This document shows, piece by piece, positions 1 through 7,168 of a stretch of 12,266 bases of DNA. The notes beneath the pieces are model-generated. The model ran no database searches and was not told the origin of the DNA. It saw only the letters and a program-made list of their open reading frames with translations. Origin of the DNA: JAIVGV01 sp035295985. Lineage in GTDB: Bacteria > Acidobacteriota > Blastocatellia > Pyrinomonadales > Pyrinomonadaceae. The first letter of the stretch is position 1. Each line of letters opens with the position of its first letter. The stretch is from NCBI GenBank assembly GCA_035295985.1, contig DATHBT010000088.1, positions 1 to 12,266 of the forward strand, given 5' to 3'. The position numbers and the translations under genes were made by a program.

Positions 1-351
1 GTGCGAAGGCTCGAAGCGACGGGCGGCCACCTCTTCGAGATCGCGGGCGCGGGCCGCCCGCACTACGACGTGCTGCTCGCCGCGGCCGGGGCTTACGCCG
101 AGAGCGGGCGCTTCGCCTCCGACTTCGAGTGGTCTTGGGCGCGCTTCTCGCGCGACGGCCAGACGCTCGAAGAGTTGGTGCTCGTCAACGGCCGACGCTT
201 CTCGCTCTACGGGCGCGAGATCGTGCGGCTCGCCAACCGCACCGCCCACGTCCACGCGCGCCGCGACGGCGGACGCCTGCTCGTCGAAACCCCTGCGGGC
301 CGCAAGAGCGTCGGCCTCGGCGAGTTGTATAAAGAAGCTGTTAGCTATTAG
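1..351 (+). CDS. 3' end of an unidentified protein (possibly heparinase II/III-like C-terminus), partial
   Basis: The reading frame is open from the first base of the window and stops at TAG 349-351, so only the last 116 or so residues are seen. The GTG at position 1 is probably an internal valine, not a start. The visible part alternates short hydrophobic and polar stretches, with the segments LEELVLVNGRRFSL and HVHARRDGGRLLVETPAG, as expected of a beta-sandwich end domain. Such tails occur in heparinase II/III-type polysaccharide lyases, which often neighbour asparagine-synthase-like genes in exopolysaccharide loci; this assignment is a guess from texture and context. The last five codons (EAVSY) and the stop lie inside the heptamer repeat starting at 336, so the native C-terminus may have been replaced. 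Coding on this strand is fairly sure; the function is not. Confidence 0.6.
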   Translation: MRRLEATGGHLFEIAGAGRPHYDVLLAAAGAYAESGRFASDFEWSWARFSRDGQTLEELVLVNGRRFSLYGREIVRLANRTAHVHARRDGGRLLVETPAGRKSVGLGELYKEAVSY

Positions 352-493
352 CTGTTAGCTGTTAGCTAAAAGCAGTCAGCCGTCGGTCATCACGAGAGAC
401 GACGGAACTGGAGACGAAGGATCGATCAGTCGTAAGCCTCGAATTGAAACAGGAGACAAAAAGCTAACAGCTAACAGCTAATAGCTAACAGCT
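336..493. repeat. Heptamer inverted-repeat element 1, upstream of asnB
   Basis: Left arm 336-367 is built of GCTGTTA-type heptamers in the order TGTTA, TATTA, TGTTA, TGTTA between GC pairs. Right arm 462-493 is its exact reverse complement, giving a perfect 32-nt inverted repeat around a 94-nt spacer (368-461). The spacer is clearly less GC-rich than the flanking genes. It holds a small hairpin, CCGTCG 380-385 with CGACGG 400-405, and no open frame of note. The variant heptamer TATTA (left) is matched by TAATA (right), so pairing is complete. The element starts inside the 3' end of the upstream gene and ends 7 nt before the asnB ATG. It resembles in style the heptanucleotide short tandem repeats known from cyanobacteria, or a MITE/REP-like element, but I do not recognise a named family. 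Confidence 0.9.
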
Positions 494-500
494 CTAAAGC

Positions 501-2456
501 ATGTGCGGCATTAACGGCATAGCGTTTTCTGAGAGGTCGGGCAGGGAAGCGGACGCGCGCGTCGTCGCCGCGATGCGCGACGTGCTGACGCACCGCGGGC
601 CTGACGACGAGGGGTTGTACGCGCGCGGGCGCGTCGGCCTCGGCCACCGGCGGCTGTCCATCGTGGACGTGGCGTCGGGCCATCAGCCGATGACGAACGA
701 GGACGGCACGGTTCACATCGTCTATAACGGCGAGGTCTATAACCACGCCGAGCACCGCCCGCGCCTCGAAGCCGCGGGCCACACCTACCGCACGCACTGC
801 GACACCGAGACGATCATTCATCTCTACGAGGAGCACGGCGCGGCCTGCGTCGAACACCTGCGCGGCATGTTCGCCTTCGCGCTGTGGGACGAGACGAAGC
901 GCGAGTTGTTCGTGGCGCGCGACCGTCTCGGCGTGAAGCCGCTCTACTACGTCCACACGGCCGACGGCTCGCTCTACTTCGCCTCCGAGATCAAGGCGCT
1001 CATGGAGGCGCGCGCTCTGCGCGCCGAGTTGAATTTCCGGGCGCTGCCGGACTACCTCGCCAACCACGGCACGTCGGCCGAGGAGACCTTGTTCGCGGGC
1101 GTCAAACGTCTCCCGCCCGGCCACTGGCTGCGCTGGCGCGAGGACGGGCGAGTCGAGATCAAAAAATACTGGGACGTTTCCTACGCGCGCCCGGCCGGTA
1201 ACGACGGGCGGAGCGACGAAGAACTGATCGGCGAGTGGTCTGATCTGTTCAGAACGTCTGTGCGGCTGCGGCTGATGGCCGACGTGCCGTTGGGGATGTT
1301 CCTCTCAGGCGGCATCGACTCTTCGGCCATCGCCGCCGTGATGAGCGGCATGGTCTCGGAGCCGATCAAGACCTTCTCCGTCGCCTTCAAAGAGCGCGAG
1401 GCCAACGAACTGACCTACGCGCGCATGGTCGCCGAGAAGTTCAAGACGGATCACCACGAGGTCGTCGTCTCGCCGGAAGAGTTCTTCGCGGCGCTGCCGC
1501 GCCTGGTGTGGCACGAGGACGAGCCGCTGGCGCACCCTTCGAGCGTGGCGCTCTACTTCGTCTCGCGCCTCGCCGCCGATCACGTCAAGGTCGTCTTAAC
1601 GGGCGAGGGTAGCGACGAGATGCTGGCCGGCTACGAGCGCTACTACAAAACCCTTTACAACCTCGCCCTCGGCCCTGTTTACTATAAGCTGACCGGCGAG
1701 CGGCTGCGCCGGGCGGTGCGCGAACGCATCGAACGACTGCCCGCCGCGTCGCGCGTCCGGCACAAACTCGTCCGCACGCCCCTGTGCCTCGCGCCCGACA
1801 TCGAAACCCTCTACTTCGACAACTTCGCCGTCTTCACGCGCCGGATGCAGCAGTCGCTCCTGACCGCCGACGCCCGCGAGCGCGCCGGGACGATTGACCC
1901 TTACGCCGACATGCGCCGCTACTTCGACGCGGCCGACGCCGACTCCCTGCTCGACCGGATGCTCTACGCCGACACGAAGACCTACCTGCACGAACTCCTG
2001 ATGAAGCAGGATCAGATGAGCATGGCCGCCTCGATAGAGAGCCGCGTCCCGTTCCTCGATCACAAGCTGGTCGAGTTCACGGCGCGGCTGCCGGAGCGTT
2101 TGAAACTTCGCCGACGCTGGACGACGAAGTACGTCCTGCGCCGCGCGATGAAGGGCCTGCTGCCCGAGCCGATCCTCGCGCGCAGGAAGATGGGCTTCCC
2201 CGTCCCCGTCGGCAAGTGGTTCCGCAACGAATTCCGCCACGTGGTTGACGAGTACGTGCTCTCGGATCGCGCCGCGTCGCGCGGCGTCTTCGATCAGGAG
2301 TTCGTCCGCACGATGGTCGCGCGCCACGCGGCGGGCGAGAACCACTCCGAACGCCTCTGGGCGCTCGTCAACTTCGAGATGTGGCTCCGCCGGTTCGTTG
2401 ACGGCGAGGCCGCGCCCGCGCCCGAACACGCGCGCGCCGAGGTCGTCACCGCATAA
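501..2456 (+). CDS. asnB: Glutamine-hydrolysing asparagine synthase-like amidotransferase
   Basis: This 651-residue protein has the two-domain layout of the asparagine synthase B family. The N-terminal class II glutamine amidotransferase domain begins MCGINGI with the nucleophile Cys2, then RGPDDEG at 32-38, GHRRLSI at 48-54 and YNGE at 75-78. The synthetase domain carries the ATP-pyrophosphatase loop SGGIDSS at 269-275 and LTGEGSDE at 366-373. All expected key residues are present. The ATG at 501 is fixed because Cys2 must follow the initiator methionine. At about 650 residues it is longer than E. coli AsnB (554) and closer to the AsnO class and to the amidotransferases of exosortase/exopolysaccharide loci. 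Free asparagine synthesis is possible, but the setting among glycosyltransferases and an AlgD-type dehydrogenase makes amidation of a sugar acid a real alternative. No Shine-Dalgarno sequence is visible; the gene is bracketed by heptamer inverted repeats. Confidence 0.93.
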   Translation: MCGINGIAFSERSGREADARVVAAMRDVLTHRGPDDEGLYARGRVGLGHRRLSIVDVASGHQPMTNEDGTVHIVYNGEVYNHAEHRPRLEAAGHTYRTHCDTETIIHLYEEHGAACVEHLRGMFAFALWDETKRELFVARDRLGVKPLYYVHTADGSLYFASEIKALMEARALRAELNFRALPDYLANHGTSAEETLFAGVKRLPPGHWLRWREDGRVEIKKYWDVSYARPAGNDGRSDEELIGEWSDLFRTSVRLRLMADVPLGMFLSGGIDSSAIAAVMSGMVSEPIKTFSVAFKEREANELTYARMVAEKFKTDHHEVVVSPEEFFAALPRLVWHEDEPLAHPSSVALYFVSRLAADHVKVVLTGEGSDEMLAGYERYYKTLYNLALGPVYYKLTGERLRRAVRERIERLPAASRVRHKLVRTPLCLAPDIETLYFDNFAVFTRRMQQSLLTADARERAGTIDPYADMRRYFDAADADSLLDRMLYADTKTYLHELLMKQDQMSMAASIESRVPFLDHKLVEFTARLPERLKLRRRWTTKYVLRRAMKGLLPEPILARRKMGFPVPVGKWFRNEFRHVVDEYVLSDRAASRGVFDQEFVRTMVARHAAGENHSERLWALVNFEMWLRRFVDGEAAPAPEHARAEVVTA

Positions 2457-2457
2457 G

Positions 2458-2574
2458 AGCTGTTAGCTGTTAGCTATTAGCTGTTAGCAAACCAAAAACG
2501 AAAACTGAAGATGAGGCGAAGGCTGAGAACTGTTCTTCTTCCGGCTAACAGCTAACAGCTAACAGCTAACAGCT
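2458..2574. repeat. Heptamer inverted-repeat element 2, between asnB and the GT4 gene
   Basis: Left arm 2458-2488 has heptamers TGTTA, TGTTA, TATTA, TGTTA between GC pairs. Right arm 2544-2574 is four uniform GCTAACA units plus GCT. The arms are reverse complements over 31 nt with one mismatch, at the TATTA unit. The spacer 2489-2543 is 55 nt, AT-richer than the genes and purine-rich on this strand. The element begins one base after the asnB TAA and ends 3 nt before the ATG of the next gene, so it fills the whole intergenic gap. No T-run follows either arm as an intrinsic terminator would require. It is the same kind of element as that at 336-493. Confidence 0.9.
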
Positions 2575-2577
2575 ATC

Positions 2578-3837
2578 ATGCGAATCCTCTGGGTCAAAAC
2601 CGAGTTGCTGCACCCTGTCGATAAGGGCGGGCGCATCCGCACATATCACATGCTGAAGGCGCTCAGGCGCGAGCACCGCGTGACGTACCTCGCGCTGGAC
2701 GACGGCACGGCCGCCGCGGACGCGCGCGAGCGCGCGGGCGAGTACTGCGACGATCTGATCGTCGTGCCGCACCGCACGCGGCCGAAGTTCTCGGCCGGGT
2801 TCTACGCGGAGTTGGCCGCGAACCTCGCGTCGCCGCTTCCCTATTTCGTCAGGAAGTACAAGTCCGGCGGGATGCGGCGCGAGATCGCGCGGCTCGCCTC
2901 GGCGCAAAACTTCGACGTGCTCGTCTGCGACTTCCTACAGCCGAGCGTGAACGTGCCGGGCGATCTGCCGATCCCTGCGGTGCTCTTCCAGCACAACGTC
3001 GAGGCGATGATCTGGCGGCGGCATTACGAGGTGCAGGCCGACCCGCTGAAGAAAAGTTACCTCTACGGCCAGTGGCGAAAAGCCCGCGCCTACGAGCGCA
3101 GGGCGTGCCGCCGCTTCGACGCGGTCGTCGCCATCTCGCGCGAGGACGCGGACGTGATGCGCCGCGAGTACGGCGTCGCGGAAGTGTCGGACGTGCCGAC
3201 GGGCGTGGACACGGAATTCTTCCGGCCGTCGGGCGCTGAGGCGCGCGAGCCGCACAACCTCGTCTTCACAGGCTCGATGGACTGGCTGCCGAACGAGGAC
3301 GCGATGCAGTTTTTCACGAAGGAGATCATGCCGCGCGTCCGCGCGCGCGTGCCCGGCGTGACGCTGACGGTCGTCGGGCGCAACCCTTACGCGAGCCTCG
3401 TCGAGTTGGGCCGGCGCGACCCGTCCGTCGTCGTCACGGGCCGGGTCGAGGACGTGCGGCCTTACATGGAGCGCGCGGCCGCCTACGTCGTGCCGCTGCG
3501 GATCGGGGGCGGGACTCGTCTGAAGATTTATGAGGCGATGGCGATGGAGAAGCCCATCGTCTCGACGACCGTCGGCGCGGAGGGCCTGCCCGTCCGCGAC
3601 GGGCGCGAGCTGCTGCTGGCCGACACGGCCGAGGCTTTCGCCGACGCCGTCGTCGCACTCCTGAGCGACGAGGCGAGGGCGCGCGAGATCGGGCTGAACG
3701 CCGCGCGCGCGGTGCGCGGTCAGTTCGGCTGGGGCGAGGTGAGCCGCGTGTTCGCGGAGGCTTGCGAGCGCGCGGCGGCCGGGCGCGAGTCGGCGCGGCC
3801 GGCCGCGGTCGGCGCGGCGAAGCCGGCACGGGGGTAG
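2578..3837 (+). CDS. Glycosyltransferase family 4 (GT-B fold) enzyme of a polysaccharide locus
   Basis: The 419-residue protein has the two Rossmann-like halves of a GT-B glycosyltransferase. The N-terminal acceptor half opens with MRILWVKTELLHPVDKGGR and RTYHMLKAL and contains the GT4-typical HNVE at 139-142. The C-terminal nucleotide-sugar half carries VFTGSMDWLPNEDA, then GGGTRLK at 310-316 followed by IYEAMAMEKPIV. Glu319 corresponds to the second Glu of the usual E-x7-E motif; the first position is Gly311, as in the GGGTRLK-type subgroup. It resembles the sugar transferases of PEP-CTERM/exosortase exopolysaccharide loci (TIGR03087-like), from memory. It should act in the cytoplasm, adding a sugar from a nucleotide donor to a lipid-linked acceptor. 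Donor and acceptor cannot be told from sequence. The tail after about residue 395 is Ala/Arg-rich and probably disordered. The ATG lies 3 nt after the heptamer repeat and lacks a visible Shine-Dalgarno sequence. Confidence 0.88.
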   Translation: MRILWVKTELLHPVDKGGRIRTYHMLKALRREHRVTYLALDDGTAAADARERAGEYCDDLIVVPHRTRPKFSAGFYAELAANLASPLPYFVRKYKSGGMRREIARLASAQNFDVLVCDFLQPSVNVPGDLPIPAVLFQHNVEAMIWRRHYEVQADPLKKSYLYGQWRKARAYERRACRRFDAVVAISREDADVMRREYGVAEVSDVPTGVDTEFFRPSGAEAREPHNLVFTGSMDWLPNEDAMQFFTKEIMPRVRARVPGVTLTVVGRNPYASLVELGRRDPSVVVTGRVEDVRPYMERAAAYVVPLRIGGGTRLKIYEAMAMEKPIVSTTVGAEGLPVRDGRELLLADTAEAFADAVVALLSDEARAREIGLNAARAVRGQFGWGEVSRVFAEACERAAAGRESARPAAVGAAKPARG

Positions 3838-3841
3838 GTGC

Positions 3842-5389
3842 GTGGCGCAAAGACCCGCGATGAGCAGAAAGCATCACCTGTGGGCCGCGGCGGCGGCGGC
3901 GCTCGTCTTCGCGGCGCTGGCCGTGGGGAGCGCCGCGACGAAAAGCCCTTGGAGCGACGAGGCCTGGTTCGCGCAGGCCGGCCTGAACCTCGCCGCGCGC
4001 GGCGAGATGACTACGCCGGTGCTCGAAACGGCGGGCACGAAGTTTAAAGGACTCGACCGCCACACCTACTGGGTGATGCCGCTGCACCTGGTCGCGCAGG
4101 CCGGGTGGTACAAAGTCTTCGGCTTCAGCCTGCTCTCGATGCGGATGCTGTCGGCGGTCTTCGGCGTTCTGGCCCTGCTCGCCTGGTACGTGGTGGTCCG
4201 CGCCCTGGCGGGCGAGAGGCGGGTCGCCCTCCTGACGGTCGTCCTGCTCGCCTGCGATTACATCTTCGTGCAGGCGGCCTCGTTCGGGCGCATGGACATG
4301 ATGAGCCACGCGCTCGGCGCGCTCGGACTCGCCGCCTACCTCCACTGGCGCGAGCGCGACCTGACGCGCGCGGTGCTCGCCGGTCAGAGCCTGATCGCCG
4401 CGTCGGGCCTCACGCACCCGAACGGAGGCGTCATGTTCTTCGCGGGCCTGCTGTTCCTCACGCTCTACCTCGACCGCGGACGCTTGCGCCCGCGCCACCT
4501 CGCGCTGGCCGCCGTCCCGTACCTGCTGGGCGCGCTCGGCTGGGGGGCTTACATCCTCCAGGCCCCGTCGGACTTCGTCGCGCAGTTCACCGCCAACGCC
4601 TCGACGGGCGGGCGCATGGAGAGCCTGACCTCTCCGCTCGGCGCGATCAAAAAAGAGATCGTCGCGCGCTACCTGACGGCCTTTGGCCTGGGGCCGCATT
4701 CGTCCGGCAGCTCCGGGCCGGTCTGGGTCAAGAGCTTCGTCCTCCTCGCCTACGTCGTGGCCCTCGCCGGCTGCCTCTCGGTGCGCGACATCCGCGCGCA
4801 CAAAGGCTACAGGGCGCTGCTCGTGCTCACGGGGACGTACTTCCTCGTGCTGACGTTCTTCGACGGGCAGAAGCTCTCGTTCTACCTGGTTCACATCGTC
4901 CCGCTCTACACGGCACTCGTCGCCGCCTTCGCCCACTGGTGTTACTCGCGCCGCGCCGCGCCGCGCTCCCTCCTCGCGCTCGCCGTCTGCGGCCTCCTGG
5001 CGATCCAACTCGGCGGCGTGCTCTACCGCATGAAGGTCAACGCATACGGGCGGAGCTACGTCCCGGCCGTCAACTTCCTGAAGGCGCACGCTAGGGAAGA
5101 CTCCGTCGTGATGGGCAGCGCCGTGCTCGGCTTCGAGTTCGGCTACGAGCGCGTGGTTGACGACGTGCGGTTCGGGTTCAACAGCGGCCGGCGCGCGGAC
5201 TTCATCGTGATTAACGACGTGTACGAGGACACGATCCGCTACTACCGGGCGGGGGGCGAGGGCGCGGAACTCGCGCGCCACGTCAACCGACTTCTGGAGC
5301 GCGACTTCGAACTGGTCTATGACCAAAACTTTTATCAAATCTACGCGCGGCGCGAGGCCGTCGCGGGCCGTGGGGGTCGGGCGCGGTGA
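3842..5389 (+). CDS. ArnT/PMT-like membrane glycosyltransferase (GT-C fold)
   Basis: This 515-residue polytopic membrane protein has a first hydrophobic helix at about 13-32 followed by SPWSDEAWFAQ. Asp39-Glu40 sit where GT-C enzymes of the PMT/ArnT families keep their acidic catalytic residues, in the first outward-facing loop. About ten further hydrophobic segments follow, including LLSMRMLSAVFGVLALLAWY and the stretch around GLTHPNGG. A soluble segment closes the protein from about residue 400. Such enzymes take a sugar from polyprenyl phosphate and transfer it to lipid, glycan or protein outside the cytoplasm. The polyprenyl-phosphate GT2 gene just downstream is a plausible source of the donor. 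The chosen GTG start lies 4 nt after the GT4 stop and is preceded by a G-rich GGGGGTAGG stretch; an in-frame ATG at 3860 is the alternative. The family is fairly sure, the substrate unknown. Confidence 0.82.
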   Translation: MAQRPAMSRKHHLWAAAAAALVFAALAVGSAATKSPWSDEAWFAQAGLNLAARGEMTTPVLETAGTKFKGLDRHTYWVMPLHLVAQAGWYKVFGFSLLSMRMLSAVFGVLALLAWYVVVRALAGERRVALLTVVLLACDYIFVQAASFGRMDMMSHALGALGLAAYLHWRERDLTRAVLAGQSLIAASGLTHPNGGVMFFAGLLFLTLYLDRGRLRPRHLALAAVPYLLGALGWGAYILQAPSDFVAQFTANASTGGRMESLTSPLGAIKKEIVARYLTAFGLGPHSSGSSGPVWVKSFVLLAYVVALAGCLSVRDIRAHKGYRALLVLTGTYFLVLTFFDGQKLSFYLVHIVPLYTALVAAFAHWCYSRRAAPRSLLALAVCGLLAIQLGGVLYRMKVNAYGRSYVPAVNFLKAHAREDSVVMGSAVLGFEFGYERVVDDVRFGFNSGRRADFIVINDVYEDTIRYYRAGGEGAELARHVNRLLERDFELVYDQNFYQIYARREAVAGRGGRAR

Positions 5390-5429
5390 CGCGCGCGGAA
5401 GTGACGGAAAGGTGAGGTCTCAAGAGACG

Positions 5430-6437
5430 ATGACAGCGGTCAAAGATTACGCGGCGACGGTCGGGCGCGCGCGCCCGGCGCGGCCCGTGGTGGCCGTCCT
5501 CATCCCCTGCTACAACGAGGAGCTGACGGTGGCCGAGGTCGTCCGCGACTTCCGCGCGCAGTTGCCGGGGGCCGACATCTACGTCTTCGACAACAACTCG
5601 ACGGATCGCACGGTCGAGCGAGCGCGCGAAGCCGGCGCGCTGATCTTCTACGAGCACCGGCAGGGCAAAGGCTACGTCGTGCAGTCGATGTTCCGGCAGG
5701 TGGACGCCGACATCTACATCATGGTGGACGGCGACGGCACGTACCCGCCCGCCGAAGTGCACCGCCTGATCGAGCCGGTGCTCGAAGGCGGGGCCGACAT
5801 GGTCGTCGGCTCGCGATTGCACGACCAGTCTTCGAGCCAGTTCAAGTCTTTGAACCGGATGGGGAACAAGATGTTCCTGTCGGTTCTCAACTCGGTCTTC
5901 AAGGTGAAGATCACGGACATGCTCTCCGGCTACCGCGTCTTCAGCCGCCGCTTCGTCAAAGGCGTGCCGCTCTTCGGCGGGGGCTTCGAGACCGAGACGG
6001 AGCTGACGATCAAGGCGCTGGAGCGGGGCTACCGCGTCGTCGAGGTGCCGGTCGATCTCACCACGCGGCCCGAAGGCAGCTTCTCGAAGATCCGCATCGT
6101 CCAGGACGGCCTGCGCATCCTGAACACCATCCTCGCGCTCTTCCGCGACTACAAGCCGCTCACGTTCTTCGGCGTCGTCGGGCTGGCGCTCGGCGCGCTG
6201 AGCCTCGTCCCCGGCCTCGTCGTCGTCGTCGAGTTTTTCGAGACGGGGCTGGTGCTGCGGCTGCCTTCGGCGGTGCTGGCCGTCGGGCTGGCGCTCGCCG
6301 GGATGCTGTCGTTGACCATCGGCCTCGTGCTCCACACCATCGTGCGGCGCGCGCAGGAGTCGGATCACCAGTTGCGAACGATGTTCGACGAGTTGCGCAA
6401 GCAGATCGACCGCGGCCGCGGCGGCGAGGAGTTGTGA
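5430..6437 (+). CDS. Polyprenyl-phosphate glycosyltransferase, GT2 (DPM1/GtrB-like)
   Basis: The GT-A catalytic domain opens with VVAVLIPCYNEELTVAEVV and DIYVFDNNSTDRT. The metal-binding DxD motif is Asp100-Gly-Asp102 in MVDGDGTYP, followed by DMVVGSRL, ITDMLSGYRVFSRRF and GFETETELTIKA. This series is typical of dolichyl-phosphate-mannose-synthase-like enzymes, which move a sugar from a nucleotide donor onto polyprenyl phosphate on the cytoplasmic side. Two hydrophobic helices follow at about 250-305 (FFGVVGLALGALSLVPGLVV and the stretch ending LTIGLVLHTIV), then a charged tail. The frame is open upstream to 5319, but that part overlaps the previous gene and is not family-like, so ATG 5430 is chosen, giving 335 residues. 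AAAGGTGAGG at 5408-5417 is a possible but distant ribosome site; GTG 5412 is an alternative. The stop TGA nearly abuts the methyltransferase start, suggesting coupled translation. Confidence 0.9.
   Translation: MTAVKDYAATVGRARPARPVVAVLIPCYNEELTVAEVVRDFRAQLPGADIYVFDNNSTDRTVERAREAGALIFYEHRQGKGYVVQSMFRQVDADIYIMVDGDGTYPPAEVHRLIEPVLEGGADMVVGSRLHDQSSSQFKSLNRMGNKMFLSVLNSVFKVKITDMLSGYRVFSRRFVKGVPLFGGGFETETELTIKALERGYRVVEVPVDLTTRPEGSFSKIRIVQDGLRILNTILALFRDYKPLTFFGVVGLALGALSLVPGLVVVVEFFETGLVLRLPSAVLAVGLALAGMLSLTIGLVLHTIVRRAQESDHQLRTMFDELRKQIDRGRGGEEL
6426..6431 (+). promoter_or_regulatory. Ribosome binding site of the methyltransferase gene
   Basis: GAGGAG ends 8 nt before ATG 6440, which is good spacing. 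It would sit only 2 nt before the alternative GTG at 6434. This decides the start in favour of ATG 6440. It lies within the last codons of the GT2 gene. Confidence 0.65.
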
Positions 6438-6439
6438 GG

Positions 6440-7168
6440 ATGACGACCGACGAACGGGTGATGGGCGGCGACGCCGTGATGGTCGCCGACCTCGAAGTGA
6501 TGGCGGCGGCGAACAACTACCGCGACTGGATGTACCGCCGCATGGAGCCGTACATCGGCCAGCGCGTCCTCGAAGTCGGCGCGGGGATCGGGAACTTCAC
6601 CGAGCTGCTCCTCGACCGCGAGCTGGTCGTCGCCTCCGACAAGTACGAGATGTGCGTGGATTACCTGCGCCAGCGTCTGGGCGCGCAACTGAAGGCCGCA
6701 CCACTGCAAATGGACTTGGCCGCGCCGCCGGAGCGCGAGCTGCGCGGGTACGGCTTCGACACGGTGATCTGCATCAACGTGCTCGAACACGTCGAGGACG
6801 ACGCCAAGGCGCTCGCCTTCATGCACTCCGTCCTCGTCCCCGGCGGCCGCGCCGTCCTGCTCGTCCCCGCCTTCCAGTTCCTCTACGGCACTATCGACCG
6901 CGCCATCGAGCACTACCGCCGCTACACGAAAAAGGAGTTGCTGCCGAGGATGAGCGGGGCCGGGTTCGAGATCGAGAGCGCGTTCTACATGAACGTGATC
7001 GGGATGGCCGGCTGGTTCTGGAACAACCGCGTGCGCAAGATCAAGGAGGAGAACGCGGCCCAGATACAGGTCTTCGACCGCTTTATCGCGCCGTGGGCGG
7101 AGCGCGTCGAGCGTGCGCTGCCCCCGCCCTTCGGGCTGTCCCTCATCGCCATCGGGCGCAAGCCCTGA
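6440..7168 (+). CDS. Class I SAM-dependent methyltransferase
   Basis: This 242-residue protein has a Rossmann-type methyltransferase core. After NNYRDWMYRRMEPYI comes motif I, VLEVGAGIGNF, with EVGAGIG at 45-51. An acidic cofactor-ribose residue is likely in VVASDKYE, motif IV-like FDTVICINVLEHVEDD follows, and then LVPGGRAVLLVPAF. This is the pattern of a small-molecule or sugar/lipid methyltransferase. It starts 2 nt after the GT2 stop. Fused GT2-methyltransferase proteins with this type of methyltransferase domain are known, so the adjacency suggests that both act on the same glycan or lipid-linked product. The hydrophobic aromatic stretch AFYMNVIGMAGWFWNN may contact membrane or a lipid substrate. 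The substrate cannot be read from the sequence. Confidence 0.85.
   Translation: MTTDERVMGGDAVMVADLEVMAAANNYRDWMYRRMEPYIGQRVLEVGAGIGNFTELLLDRELVVASDKYEMCVDYLRQRLGAQLKAAPLQMDLAAPPERELRGYGFDTVICINVLEHVEDDAKALAFMHSVLVPGGRAVLLVPAFQFLYGTIDRAIEHYRRYTKKELLPRMSGAGFEIESAFYMNVIGMAGWFWNNRVRKIKEENAAQIQVFDRFIAPWAERVERALPPPFGLSLIAIGRKP

Noticed and set aside
444..484. Possible promoter: TTGAAA at 444-449 followed by TAACAG/TAATAG in the repeat arm
   Set aside because: Spacing to the nearest -10-like hexamer is about 15 nt, the hexamers are repeat units, and promoter consensus for this organism is unknown.
336..493. CRISPR array reading of the heptamer repeats
   Set aside because: The units are contiguous 7-nt tandem repeats without spacers between them, and the two tracts are inverted, so this is not a CRISPR array.
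471..1124. 217-codon open frame on the - strand starting in the repeat
   Set aside because: It is the shadow of the amidotransferase domain of asnB.
336..2574. Insertion sequence or composite transposon around asnB
   Set aside because: No transposase gene and no target-site duplication could be recognised; only the repeat elements themselves are supported.
3434..5338. 634-codon open frame on the - strand
   Set aside because: It lies opposite well-supported GT4 and ArnT-like genes. The translation is Arg/Glu/Ala/His-rich with no family motif, the usual antisense shadow of GC-rich codon use.
5319..5429. Upstream extension of the GT2 gene to ATG 5319
   Set aside because: It overlaps the end of the ArnT-like gene by about 70 nt and adds Arg/Gly-rich residues not typical of the family; ATG 5430 is a better start.
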